Shown here: one piece after another, positions 1 through 7,913 of the stretch
Layout: each line of letters starts with the position of its first letter
How positions within the stretch are numbered: position 1 is the stretch's first letter
Source of the DNA: Colwellia sp. D2M02
GTDB taxonomy: Bacteria; Pseudomonadota; Gammaproteobacteria; Enterobacterales; Alteromonadaceae
Direction: 5' to 3'
Assembly: GCF_018860755.1 (NCBI RefSeq)
Contig: NZ_JAHKPW010000042.1
Location: forward strand, 1 to 59,646
DNA: 59,646 nt
The notes under the pieces: model-generated
What the model saw: only the letters and a program-made list of their open reading frames with translations
What the model was told of the DNA's origin: nothing
The model's database searches: none
Made by a program: the position numbers and the translations under genes

Positions 1-35
1 AACAATCTCGAAAGATCAACAGCCCCTAGTGTTTA

Positions 36-932
36 TTAACTTTCTTTATTAAAAAGTGCGTCTAGTTTTTGCTCATATTCGTGGTAGCCTAAGTAATCAT
101 AAAGCTCCATACGCGTTTGCATATTGTCTATTTCAGCTTTTTGATCGCCGTCATCCAGCAAGGTTTTGTACACTGACTCCGCCGCTTTATTCATCGCACG
201 AAATGCCGATAAAGGGTAAAGCACCATGGCACAGCCCCACTCGCCCAATTGTTTTTTATTCCATAACTCAGTTTGGCCAAATTCTGTAATATTAGCCAAT
301 ACAGGAACATTTAATGCCTCAGTAAAAGCACGGTAGTGCTGCTCCGTTTGAATGGCTTCTGCAAAAATACCATCGGCTCCCGCATCAACATAAGCTTGTG
401 CGCGAGCAATAGCAGCTTCTAACCCTTCTTGAGCAAAAGCATCGGTTCTTGCCATAATAAAAAAGTCTTCATCAAGGCGTGCATCAACAGCAGATTTAAT
501 ACGGTCAACCATTTCCTGCGTTGAAACAATCGCTTTATTTGGGCGATGTCCACAGCGCTTTTGCGCTACCTGATCTTCAATATGTACCGCAGCAGCCCCT
601 GCTTTTTCCATATCTTGAATTGTTTTCGCAATATTAAATGCTCCGCCCCAGCCCGTATCAATATCAACCAATAAAGGTAAGCTCGACGCTGAAGTAATAC
701 GCTGAACATCAGCAATAACATCATTTAATGAGGTCATTCCTAAATCAGGTAATCCATAAGAAGCATTTGCGACACCGCCACCTGAAAGGTAAATAGCCTG
801 ATGCCCTAATTGCTCAGCCATCATGGCACAGTACGCATTAATCGTTCCGACAACTTGTAATGGCTGATTAGCCACTAGTGCCTGACGAAACTTTTTTCCT
901 GGAGAATGGTGCAAATGGCTATCTGTTTTCAT
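36..932 (-). CDS. prpB: 2-methylisocitrate lyase
   Basis: PrpB cleaves 2-methylisocitrate to pyruvate and succinate, the last step of the cytoplasmic methylcitrate cycle for propionyl-CoA. The 298-residue length is normal for the family. The family signature KRCGHR lies at residues 125-130, with Cys127 as the expected catalytic residue. The [10 protein letters not shown] strand (about 87-96) supplies Mg-binding aspartates. The start has a clear GAGGGA ribosome site. It lies 45 bp downstream of a co-directional GntR-family regulator, and the rest of the operon (prpC, acnD/prpD) is expected to the left, outside the window. The KRCGHR signature favours PrpB over isocitrate lyase. Confidence 0.95.
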   Translation of the reverse strand: MKTDSHLHHSPGKKFRQALVANQPLQVVGTINAYCAMMAEQLGHQAIYLSGGGVANASYGLPDLGMTSLNDVIADVQRITSASSLPLLVDIDTGWGGAFNIAKTIQDMEKAGAAAVHIEDQVAQKRCGHRPNKAIVSTQEMVDRIKSAVDARLDEDFFIMARTDAFAQEGLEAAIARAQAYVDAGADGIFAEAIQTEQHYRAFTEALNVPVLANITEFGQTELWNKKQLGEWGCAMVLYPLSAFRAMNKAAESVYKTLLDDGDQKAEIDNMQTRMELYDYLGYHEYEQKLDALFNKES

Positions 933-977
933 AAATATTCCCTCGTTAATAAACTCGACGGTATTCGTGGTTAATGT

Positions 978-1676
978 CTAATTACTGGCAGCTTCTAATT
1001 GCTGCTGCGCTATTTTGTTCTCAATGTTTTTTCTAGAGGCTGCAATGTGTCGGCGCATTAACAATTCAGCAAGTTCGCCGTCTCTATCACTAATAGCCTG
1101 AATAATATGAGCATGTTCAGAAAAAGCTTTACTGGCTCTAGGGCTGTGCATGCCAAATTGACAACGATACATACGCACTAAATGATAAAGCTGTCCGCAA
1201 ATAAGATTAATTAATTGTTGATTGTGGCTACCTAAAATAACTTTGTAATGAAAGTCTAAGTCGCCTTCTTCTTGATAATAAGCAACGCCCGCTTTAAGCT
1301 GCTCTTTATTAGCATGCTCGCTTAGCATATTCTGCATGTGCTTAATTTCATCATCACTCATATTCATTGCCGCTTGACGACAAGCCATACCTTCAAGCGC
1401 CTCTCGGGTAATATACAGCTCCAATAATCCTTCAATAGTACAATCAACCACTCGTGAGCCAACATTAGCTTTGCGTTCAACTAAATGACATTTCTCTAAG
1501 CGGTTCAGCGCCTCACGTAACGTTGAGCGACTCACTTGGTAGCGTTTTGCTAACTCAGGCTCACTAATTTTACTACCTGAAGCAATATCACCTTCTACAA
1601 TGGCTTGTTGCATTTGCTCAAAGACTTTATCGGCAGTGGTGACAACCGTTTGTTTTGTTGGGTTTTGTAAAAGCAT
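978..1676 (-). CDS. GntR-family (FCD) transcriptional regulator, probable regulator of the methylcitrate operon
   Basis: This 232-residue protein has an N-terminal winged helix-turn-helix (about residues 15-80; SEPELAKRYQVSRSTLREAL is the HTH core). A C-terminal all-helical FCD effector domain (about 90-215) carries the His/Asp-type ligands usual for the family. FCD regulators bind carboxylic acids. As first gene before prpB, it probably senses a methylcitrate-cycle intermediate (inference from context). Three palindromes of the GT-N2-AC type that GntR proteins recognise lie 70-300 bp upstream, which suggests autoregulation. The start codon has only a weak ribosome site. A FadR-like role in fatty-acid control is less likely given the prpB neighbour. 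Confidence 0.88.
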   Translation of the reverse strand: MLLQNPTKQTVVTTADKVFEQMQQAIVEGDIASGSKISEPELAKRYQVSRSTLREALNRLEKCHLVERKANVGSRVVDCTIEGLLELYITREALEGMACRQAAMNMSDDEIKHMQNMLSEHANKEQLKAGVAYYQEEGDLDFHYKVILGSHNQQLINLICGQLYHLVRMYRCQFGMHSPRASKAFSEHAHIIQAISDRDGELAELLMRRHIAASRKNIENKIAQQQLEAASN

Positions 1677-1746
1677 AATCCGTATTCGTTAAATAAACAT
1701 TGCGATAATCTTTAGGCATGTCGATAAACCATTCACACACACCCAA

Positions 1747-1758
1747 ATTGTCGACAAT
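1747..1758. promoter_or_regulatory. Probable GntR-type operator, copy 1
   Basis: The perfect palindrome ATTGTCGACAAT lies 71 bp upstream of the regulator's start codon. It fits the GT-N(0-2)-AC core of GntR/FCD operators. It is the copy nearest to the regulator and most likely to overlap its promoter (inference). Confidence 0.65.
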
Positions 1759-1817
1759 AAAAACAATTACCTTCCATACTAACTTAAAATAAGTAAATAA
1801 CAAGCCTCAAGACAAAA

Positions 1818-1829
1818 ATTGTCGACAAT
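1818..1829. promoter_or_regulatory. Probable GntR-type operator, copy 2
   Basis: This is a second perfect copy of ATTGTCGACAAT, centred 71 bp from copy 1. Identity over all 12 bases in an otherwise AT-rich spacer is unlikely by chance. Confidence 0.65.
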
Positions 1830-1858
1830 ACAATTAAATTAAGAAAGTTTATTATTTA

Positions 1859-1993
1859 ATGACTAAACTAATACAGTCTCATCATTCTGATGATATTTAT
1901 TCTATTGGCCATAGAAGAAAATTAATTGAACTGAGCTATAGAAAAGGCTTGCCTGAACAATACTATTGTCGACAAAAGTTATTTTATAGATGA
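1859..1993 (+). CDS. Small ORF of uncertain reality (44 codons)
   Basis: An ATG-to-TGA frame of 44 codons sits in the regulator-elyC gap and encodes a basic, tyrosine-rich peptide (starts MTKLIQSHHS, ends CRQKLFYR). There is no convincing ribosome site; GAAAG lies about 13 bases upstream. Operator copy 3 falls inside the frame. I do not recognise the peptide. It may be a remnant of a lost gene or a chance frame. Confidence 0.2.
   Translation: MTKLIQSHHSDDIYSIGHRRKLIELSYRKGLPEQYYCRQKLFYR
1965..1976. promoter_or_regulatory. Probable GntR-type operator, copy 3
   Basis: ATTGTCGACAAA matches the other two copies at 11 of 12 positions. Its centre is 147 bp from copy 2, so a looped repression complex is conceivable. 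It is also 170-180 bp before elyC on the other strand. Confidence 0.55.
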
Positions 1994-2144
1994 CTTTGCA
2001 CTGAAAAAATCATGTCATTCACCTGCCAATAAAAATAAATAACTAAGTAAACTTATGGCAAAATTAGAATATTCATACTTTTACGGAAATAATTGATATA
2101 GTGACTAAAATATTATTAATTGCTACTAAATTAAATTATTCATT

Positions 2145-2906
2145 ATGGATTTATTTCTACTTAAAAAAATTGCCACGGTATTAATAATGCCAATTAATGT
2201 CGTATTGCTATTACTCATTATTGCCGTAATTTTTCACTGGAAAAAACCAAAAGCAAGTATCCGTTGCTTAATTGCTGCAACCGTTATTTTATTACTTAGC
2301 AGTTTTCCCCCTATTTCAGATCGCTTAATGACGCAACTTGAAGACGATTACCCACCGTTTACTAAAGCCAGTGTACCTATTGATTATATTGTTGTTTTAG
2401 GTTGTCGCCATACCAGCAACCCAGCACTGCCAGTTACTAGTCAACTAGGAGATTGTTCATTAGAACGCATGGTTGAAGCGCTGCGTATATTTAATTTACA
2501 CCCTGAAGCGAGAGTTATCACGTCAGGCTTTGGTGGTAAAAACAAAGAGAGTAACGCACAAAAAGTTAAACAAGCACTTGTTTTATTAGGCGTACCGGCA
2601 CAAAAAATTATTACCGAAAACTTCCCTAAAGATACAGAAGAAGAAGCTCAGCTTATTTCCCCAAGAATACAAGGAACGGAAGTGGTCTTAGTTACTAACG
2701 CGGATCACATGCCAAGAGCGATGGGCTATTTTGAAGCACAAGGGGTTTCACCTATTGCAGCCCCCACTGGCTATTGGGTTAAAGATTTAGATGGCGACAA
2801 AAACTGGGGCTATTATGTACCTAACAGTAAAAAACTAGAGCAAACCACTATTGCTTGGTATGAAAGTTTAGGCAAGTTAGTGCAGTGGTTTAAATCTATT
2901 TTTTAA
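2145..2906 (+). CDS. elyC: ElyC/SanA/YdcF-family envelope biogenesis protein
   Basis: Inner-membrane DUF218 protein of 253 residues, close to E. coli ElyC (about 259). Two N-terminal membrane segments (about 10-30 and 40-58) precede a DUF218 domain. That domain shows VDYIVVLG-type, PKDTEEEA and LVT-ADHMPRAM motifs, which are shared with ElyC from memory of that family. ElyC is needed for normal peptidoglycan and lipid-carrier metabolism at low temperature in E. coli. The gene stands alone between the prp regulator (divergent) and a convergent Nif3-like gene. No strong ribosome site is visible; the spacer before it is very AT-rich. Confidence 0.85.
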   Translation: MDLFLLKKIATVLIMPINVVLLLLIIAVIFHWKKPKASIRCLIAATVILLLSSFPPISDRLMTQLEDDYPPFTKASVPIDYIVVLGCRHTSNPALPVTSQLGDCSLERMVEALRIFNLHPEARVITSGFGGKNKESNAQKVKQALVLLGVPAQKIITENFPKDTEEEAQLISPRIQGTEVVLVTNADHMPRAMGYFEAQGVSPIAAPTGYWVKDLDGDKNWGYYVPNSKKLEQTTIAWYESLGKLVQWFKSIF

Positions 2907-2941
2907 ACATTTCGCATGACTGCTTATTAAAAATATTCATC

Positions 2942-2947
2942 TATAAT
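2942..2947 (+). promoter_or_regulatory. Possible -10 element before a hairpin-forming mini-ORF
   Basis: A perfect TATAAT hexamer lies between two convergent genes, about 30 bp before an SD-ATG-hairpin unit. A weak TGACTG stands about 19 bp upstream. It could start a short RNA; in such AT-rich sequence it may be chance. Confidence 0.3.
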
Positions 2948-2973
2948 TGCAGTCTCTTTGGGAGGAAATATTA

Positions 2974-3024
2974 ATGACTAAACCAACAAGGATCGTGTTA
3001 AAAAACCTTGCTTGTTTAGTCTAA
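2974..3024 (+). other. Mini-ORF inside a long hairpin between convergent genes
   Basis: A strong ribosome site (GGGAGG at 2960-2965) precedes ATG at 2974 and a 16-codon frame ending TAA at 3022-3024. Almost the whole frame is an inverted repeat: 2976-2991 pairs with 3006-3021 (14 of 16 matches) around a 14-base A-rich loop. No U-run follows on either strand, so it is not a standard intrinsic terminator. Options are a small RNA, a leader-like peptide left from a former gene, or a bidirectional transcription barrier. Confidence 0.4.
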
Positions 3025-3043
3025 AATCAAGCTAAGTCTGCTG

Positions 3044-3805
3044 TTATACCGGATTATCAATATCAATAAAAATCACTTCAACATTATGCGTTTTAGCAAT
3101 ATGTTCGCCTAGGGCTTTAATACCATAGCGCTCAGTAGCGTGATGTCCTGCAGCAAAAAAATGAATATCCATTTCGTGCGCAATATGCGTGGTTTGCTCT
3201 GATACTTCTCCAGTAAGAAAAGCATCAATTCCCTGCTCTGCAGCTATTTCAATATAACCTTGGCCGCCACCCGAACACCAAGCAATGGTTGTAATTTTTT
3301 TATTACTCGGCGGAGTAATATGTAAGCACTGTCGGTTAAGCTGCTGACTCAATTGTGTAGCAAAACCACTACCATTGATTGCACTTGAAAAACTGCCTTG
3401 CATTGCCACGCTCATCGAGTTACCAAGCTCTAACGGAGCAACTTGCTCAATATTAAACATGGCGGCTAATTGCGCGTTATTTCCTAGTGTTGGGTGAATA
3501 TCTAAAGGTAAGTGATAAGCGAATAAGTTAATATCATTCATTAATAGTGACTTAATACGTTTATGCTTCATACCTCGGATTACATAAGACTCATTTTTCC
3601 AAAAGTAGCCATGATGTACTAAAATAGCTTGTGCCTTTTCTTCAATGGCACGTTCAATTAATGCTTGTGATGCAGTCACGCCCGTTACAATTTTCGTTAT
3701 TGTTTCACTACCCTGAATTTGTAAACCATTTGGCGTGAAGTCTTTAATTTTCTCTGGTGCTAAAAGCTCTGTTAAGTAAGCTTCTAAATCTTTGGTTAGT
3801 ATCAT
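3044..3805 (-). CDS. Nif3-like dinuclear metal centre hexameric protein (YbgI family)
   Basis: This 253-residue protein matches the Nif3/YbgI (GTP cyclohydrolase I type 2-like) family. Metal ligands are visible as the ILVHHG pair near residue 60, the AYHLPLDIHP segment near 97-106 and the late AGHHATERYG motif near 220-229. The family forms toroidal hexamers with a dimetal site in each subunit, and its physiological reaction is unsettled. The start codon lies in an AT-rich leader without a strong ribosome site. The gene is monocistronic, convergent with elyC and co-directional with the methyltransferase 150 bp upstream of it. The family call is firm; the function is not known. Confidence 0.92.
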   Translation of the reverse strand: MILTKDLEAYLTELLAPEKIKDFTPNGLQIQGSETITKIVTGVTASQALIERAIEEKAQAILVHHGYFWKNESYVIRGMKHKRIKSLLMNDINLFAYHLPLDIHPTLGNNAQLAAMFNIEQVAPLELGNSMSVAMQGSFSSAINGSGFATQLSQQLNRQCLHITPPSNKKITTIAWCSGGGQGYIEIAAEQGIDAFLTGEVSEQTTHIAHEMDIHFFAAGHHATERYGIKALGEHIAKTHNVEVIFIDIDNPV

Positions 3806-3957
3806 AATTTTATTTTATCAACTGATGGTAATTAGGTGGATAAGTTAGTCAACCCAGCTCGGCTTAACAAATAATTCTATAGTTAAATATGAAAATTAAG
3901 TGTTAACTTTCAATTTTTTAAAAATTTATCAAACCGATTCGAGGTAAGTTATTAACA

Positions 3958-4728
3958 CTATTTTTTATTTTGGTGATAGCTTTTTATTTGGTTTTTTGGT
4001 GTATGCATAGTACTTACTTTAACCGGCTGAAAACCTGTTCTCAATTGCCATTTAGGTTTAATTGGTGTTAACGGCAATACTCTTTTTTTAGCGACAATAA
4101 CATATACAGAGCCAAAAGGTTTTAAATATTGCTGAGCAAATTGTTGCCATGTAGATGTTAAGCGATTAGCGCTAATGTTTCCCATTAAGTTCGTATGTAA
4201 ACAACGTTGATCTGCCAAAATTTCATAGCCCATTAATTGTAACCAATCTTTAATTCTCAAAGGCGAAAAGAAATGCCCTGTCCATGGTGATTGTTTACGT
4301 CGATATGGTGTTAAACGATTAAGCCCCGCTAAACTCATAGGATTAAAACCCGTAATAACGAGGTAACCGTTAGGGATTAATACGCGATTAGCTTCTCGAA
4401 TAATATGGTGGGGATCAAGTGAAAACTCTAACGCATGGCTAAGTAAACAAACATCAATACTATGCTCAAGCAATGGTAAGTCATCAATATCGGCAATAAT
4501 ATTACCCAGTTCATCTTTAGGTGTAATACTAAATTGATTTTGAATAGTACAGTTACTGGTCGTTATTTTAGCGCTTAACGTTCCTAACTTAAGTAGATGA
4601 TAGCCAAAAAAACGTTGCCACCAAGGAGCAAGCTCATGCTCTATTGCCGACAACACAATGTCACCATTTGGTAAGTCATCCCAAGACTTTGGACTATCTG
4701 GTAATGAAAAGGCTAATGCGGGTTTCAT
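3958..4728 (-). CDS. Class I SAM-dependent methyltransferase, YafS-like
   Basis: A 256-residue cytoplasmic protein with a Methyltransf_11-type core. DIDDLPLLEHSIDVCLLSHA (about 81-100) gives the post-II acidic loop and motif IV. LIPNGYLVITGFNP is motif VI. The glycine-rich motif I is degenerate, as in YafS-type proteins. It is divergent from gloB with mltD beyond, the same neighbourhood as E. coli yafS-gloB-mltD, which is the main reason for the name. The substrate is unknown. The basic, unstructured tail (about 225-256) is unlike typical BioC or UbiE, so those assignments are less likely. Confidence 0.82.
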   Translation of the reverse strand: MKPALAFSLPDSPKSWDDLPNGDIVLSAIEHELAPWWQRFFGYHLLKLGTLSAKITTSNCTIQNQFSITPKDELGNIIADIDDLPLLEHSIDVCLLSHALEFSLDPHHIIREANRVLIPNGYLVITGFNPMSLAGLNRLTPYRRKQSPWTGHFFSPLRIKDWLQLMGYEILADQRCLHTNLMGNISANRLTSTWQQFAQQYLKPFGSVYVIVAKKRVLPLTPIKPKWQLRTGFQPVKVSTMHTPKNQIKSYHQNKK

Positions 4729-4870
4729 AATATATTAATCACTTGCTTGCTAACGTTAAATCAATGCAAGCCAACTCATATAAACATAACCTTTAACTTA
4801 TTGGCTTGGGTAGAATAAAAATGTTTATAATGAAGTATATACTTATAGTTAACTTTAAGAAATAACCTCT

Positions 4871-5674
4871 ATGGCGATGACAAATACTTCAACAGCTCTT
4901 ACAGTGACAGCTATCAAAGCTTTTAACGATAATTATATTTGGGCGATAACCTCACCACGTAATAATAGTTTAACACTGGTCGACCCTGGTGATGCGAATG
5001 TTTGTATTACCTTTATCGAAAAATATAACTTAAACCTAACTCATATATTAATCACTCATCATCATCATGATCATACTGGCGGTATTGAAGCGTTAGTGAA
5101 ATACACTCAAAATAGTACAGTTAATGTTTCTGGGCCAAATAATAGCAAAATTATTGGGTTAACTCATAAAGTCAACCAAGGTGATATCGTGACTTTACCA
5201 GAGTTACAATGCCAGTTTTCAATTACGGAATTACCTGGACATACTTTAGACCATATTGCTTATATTCATGACGACATGGTTTTTTGTGGTGACACCTTAT
5301 TTTCTGGAGGCTGCGGTCGATTATTTGAAGGTACGCCAGCACAAATGCATCATTCTCTTGCTAAGCTGACTGCGTTACCTGAACACACTTTGGTTTACTG
5401 TGCTCATGAATATACTCAGGCTAATTTAGAGTTTGCAGCAACGGTTGAGCCAAATAACATTATGCTGCAACAATATCGCGAGAAAGTGCTCGCATTACGA
5501 CAACAAAGCCAAGCAACTATACCAACAACCATCGGCATCGAAAAAGCCATAAACCCTTTTTTACGCAGTAACAGTAATGAAGTTATAGCATCAGCTAAAC
5601 ACTATAACCCTCAATGCATGAGTGACGAAATTAGTGTATTCGCAGCAATAAGAGCTTGGAAAGATAATTTTTAA
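4871..5674 (+). CDS. gloB: Hydroxyacylglutathione hydrolase (glyoxalase II)
   Basis: GloB hydrolyses S-lactoylglutathione to D-lactate and glutathione, completing methylglyoxal detoxification in the cytoplasm. The metallo-beta-lactamase signature THHHHDHTGG is at residues 62-71. The later metal ligands lie in GHTLDH, CGDTLF and CAHEYT. The C-terminal half carries the glutathione-binding HAGH_C domain. At 267 residues it is of normal family length. ATG at 4871 is followed by another ATG two codons later; the second is a possible start. It is divergent from the yafS-like gene and 95-100 bp before mltD. Confidence 0.95.
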   Translation: MAMTNTSTALTVTAIKAFNDNYIWAITSPRNNSLTLVDPGDANVCITFIEKYNLNLTHILITHHHHDHTGGIEALVKYTQNSTVNVSGPNNSKIIGLTHKVNQGDIVTLPELQCQFSITELPGHTLDHIAYIHDDMVFCGDTLFSGGCGRLFEGTPAQMHHSLAKLTALPEHTLVYCAHEYTQANLEFAATVEPNNIMLQQYREKVLALRQQSQATIPTTIGIEKAINPFLRSNSNEVIASAKHYNPQCMSDEISVFAAIRAWKDNF

Positions 5675-5775
5675 CGCACATTTACTTACAACTAGTGAAA
5701 AATTAGTCAGTGAAGCCTCTTTGGAGGTATGATAATCTAATCGGCTAAAAATGAAATAAAGACTTACGGTTGTAC

Positions 5776-7404
5776 ATGAAAAATTTCTTAATTCCTGCGC
5801 TATTACCTGCCCTTGTTATACTAAGTGGTTGCCAAAGCACTATTTCTTCTAACGAAAAAACAAGTATCGACAATGAGTATATCGCTGATTCTGTTGATAT
5901 TAATCAAGCACTATTAGCCGATGAAAGTATTGATGTTATTCACCCAGTCGCTGACGTAGAGTTTACACTTAAAGAAGACGTGACCATTACTCATGATAAT
6001 ATTTGGCCGCGTATTCAACAGCAATTAAGCTTTGCAATCCCTGAAAATAAACGCTTAATTGCACAGCGTAATTGGTATGTTAGACACCCTGCTTATTTAA
6101 AGCGAGTTGCCAAGCGTGCCGAGCCATTTCTTTATTACATTGTAGAAGAATTAGAAAAAAATAATATGCCAATAGAAATGGCATTATTACCGGTTGTAGA
6201 AAGTGCTTTTGATCCCTTCGCATACTCTCACGGTAGAGCTTCTGGCATGTGGCAATTTGTACCAGGTACTGGCAAGCGTTTTGGTATGAAGCAAAATTGG
6301 TGGTATGACGGCAGACGTGATGTCGTTGCATCAACTCAAGGCGCGATTAAATATTTACAATACTTACATGGTTATTTTGATGGCGATTGGCTCCTTGCTC
6401 TTGCTGCTTATAATTCTGGTGAAGGTCGTGTAAGACGTGCAGTTAAAAATAATAAAGCGAAGAATAAACCAACTGACTTTTGGTCGTTAGACTTGCCCAA
6501 AGAAACCAGAGCTTACGTACCTAAACTACTAGCACTGGCTGATATAATTAAACGTCCACAAGACTTCAACTTAACATTGTACCCTATTGTTAATGAAGCA
6601 GTATTAACGCAAGTTGACATCAAATCGCAGATCGACTTAGCCAAAGCAGCAGAGCTCTCGGGCTTATCGTTAGCAGAATTACAACGACTTAACCCAGGCT
6701 TTAACCGTTGGGCAACTGACCCTGATGGTCCACACCAATTATTATTACCAATACATACCGTCAATAAGTTTGAGCAAGGCCTAGGGAAATTAACCAAAAA
6801 AGAGCGGTTAGCTTGGCAACGTTATCGTATTAAACAAGGCGATAATTTAGGTGCTATTTCTAAAAAGTTTAATACAAGTATCAGTTTAATCGAAGAAGTC
6901 AATAATATTAAGCAAGGTAAAATTCGTGCTGGAAAGCACTTATTAATTCCTGTCGCAGCAACGTCTCTTGATAATTATGTTTTTTCACAACAACAACGTA
7001 TTGTTAAAAAGCAAAACAAACCACAACAAGGTCATAAAATTATTCACACGGTTGTTTCTGGTGATAATCTTTGGGATTTGGGCCGAAAATATAAAGTGAA
7101 TAGTAAGAGTATTGCCAAATGGAATGGCTTTGCGCCAAGAGACACCTTAAAGCTAGGACAAAAGCTCGTTATCTGGCAAAAAAAGACAAATAACACCGCT
7201 TCACTTCGCAGTAACAACAGCCAAAACGCGATTATGCGTAATATCACCTATAAAGTGCGTCAAGGTGACTCTTTTGCGCGAATTGCCGATAAGTTTAATG
7301 TCAGTATTAGAGATATTGAACGTTGGAATAACCTTAACAGGAATAAATACTTACAACCTGGACAACGACTAAAGCTTTCGGTTGATGTCACTAATAATAT
7401 TTAA
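5776..7404 (+). CDS. mltD: Membrane-bound lytic murein transglycosylase D
   Basis: MltD cleaves the MurNAc-GlcNAc bond of peptidoglycan, leaving 1,6-anhydro ends. A lipoprotein signal (about residues 1-19, lipobox LSGC) sends it to the envelope. The SLT catalytic domain spans about 105-240. Its catalytic Glu is in VVESAF (about 142), followed by GMWQFVPGTG and the AYNSGEGRV motif. Three LysM peptidoglycan-binding repeats follow, beginning near YRIKQGDNL, HTVVSGDNL and YKVRQGDSF. I start it at the ATG at 5776, which gives a clean signal peptide; an in-frame TTG lies 6 bases earlier. A hairpin terminator follows. Confidence 0.95.
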   Translation: MKNFLIPALLPALVILSGCQSTISSNEKTSIDNEYIADSVDINQALLADESIDVIHPVADVEFTLKEDVTITHDNIWPRIQQQLSFAIPENKRLIAQRNWYVRHPAYLKRVAKRAEPFLYYIVEELEKNNMPIEMALLPVVESAFDPFAYSHGRASGMWQFVPGTGKRFGMKQNWWYDGRRDVVASTQGAIKYLQYLHGYFDGDWLLALAAYNSGEGRVRRAVKNNKAKNKPTDFWSLDLPKETRAYVPKLLALADIIKRPQDFNLTLYPIVNEAVLTQVDIKSQIDLAKAAELSGLSLAELQRLNPGFNRWATDPDGPHQLLLPIHTVNKFEQGLGKLTKKERLAWQRYRIKQGDNLGAISKKFNTSISLIEEVNNIKQGKIRAGKHLLIPVAATSLDNYVFSQQQRIVKKQNKPQQGHKIIHTVVSGDNLWDLGRKYKVNSKSIAKWNGFAPRDTLKLGQKLVIWQKKTNNTASLRSNNSQNAIMRNITYKVRQGDSFARIADKFNVSIRDIERWNNLNRNKYLQPGQRLKLSVDVTNNI

Positions 7405-7423
7405 TCCCCTAGTTTGATAAAAG

Positions 7424-7462
7424 GAATATCAACACACAATGCTGTCGTTGGTATTCTTTTTT
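7424..7462 (+). terminator. Rho-independent terminator of mltD
   Basis: GAATATCAAC (7424-7433) pairs with GTTGGTATTC (7447-7456), with one G-U pair, and is followed at once by a run of T. It ends mltD transcription before the cco promoter region. Confidence 0.75.
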
Positions 7463-7686
7463 CAAGTCATTAATATATTTTCATCATAAAGCTTCCACTA
7501 AATTAATTACTCTCCTCTCTCCCTTCAATCATTCCAGGCAACATTTGTACTAAAAACATACAACTTGAAAATAATGGCGCGAGTGACTATTTTTATACAT
7601 TCAATAGCTAATTAAGTCTGAAAAAGTATAAAGTTGTAACGGATTAGCTAATCCTTATGTTTATTAAGGGCAATTTTGTTTTTAAA

Positions 7687-7700
7687 TTGATCTATATCAA
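7687..7700. promoter_or_regulatory. FNR box upstream of ccoN
   Basis: TTGATCTATATCAA is an exact match to the FNR consensus TTGAT-N4-ATCAA. A TTATAC -10-like hexamer at 7725-7730 places the box centre about 42-43 bp before the expected start of transcription, the class II activator position. The FNR gene encoded at 15.5 kb has the matching recognition helix. This predicts oxygen-limited activation of ccoNOQP. Confidence 0.88.
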
Positions 7701-7759
7701 ATATAAACCCTAACTCCTGTTGATTTATACGCTAGCCAAGAGGTAAAATTACTTGGAAT

Positions 7760-7787
7760 TTGACATATTTAGTTACACAGGTATGAA
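7760..7787 (+). promoter_or_regulatory. Possible sigma70 promoter of ccoN
   Basis: A perfect TTGACA (-35, 7760-7765), a 16-bp spacer and TATGAA (-10, 7782-7787) lie downstream of the FNR-dependent promoter. It could give basal aerobic expression of the oxidase. Spacing is slightly short and the -10 is imperfect. Confidence 0.5.
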
Positions 7788-7913
7788 AAATATCAATGCT
7801 CCTCGAGCGAATACATAGAAATAGTATGAATTGTGTCCAATACTTATGTGTCAAAGTAAGTAAATAGCAATTTAACTATCTCTGATTAATAATAACACTG
7901 CGGAATCCATAAC

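Noticed and set aside
5717-5728. CCTCTTTGGAGG palindrome before mltD as terminator of gloB
   Set aside because: The stem is only 4 bp and no T-run follows; it may simply be chance or a weak leader structure.
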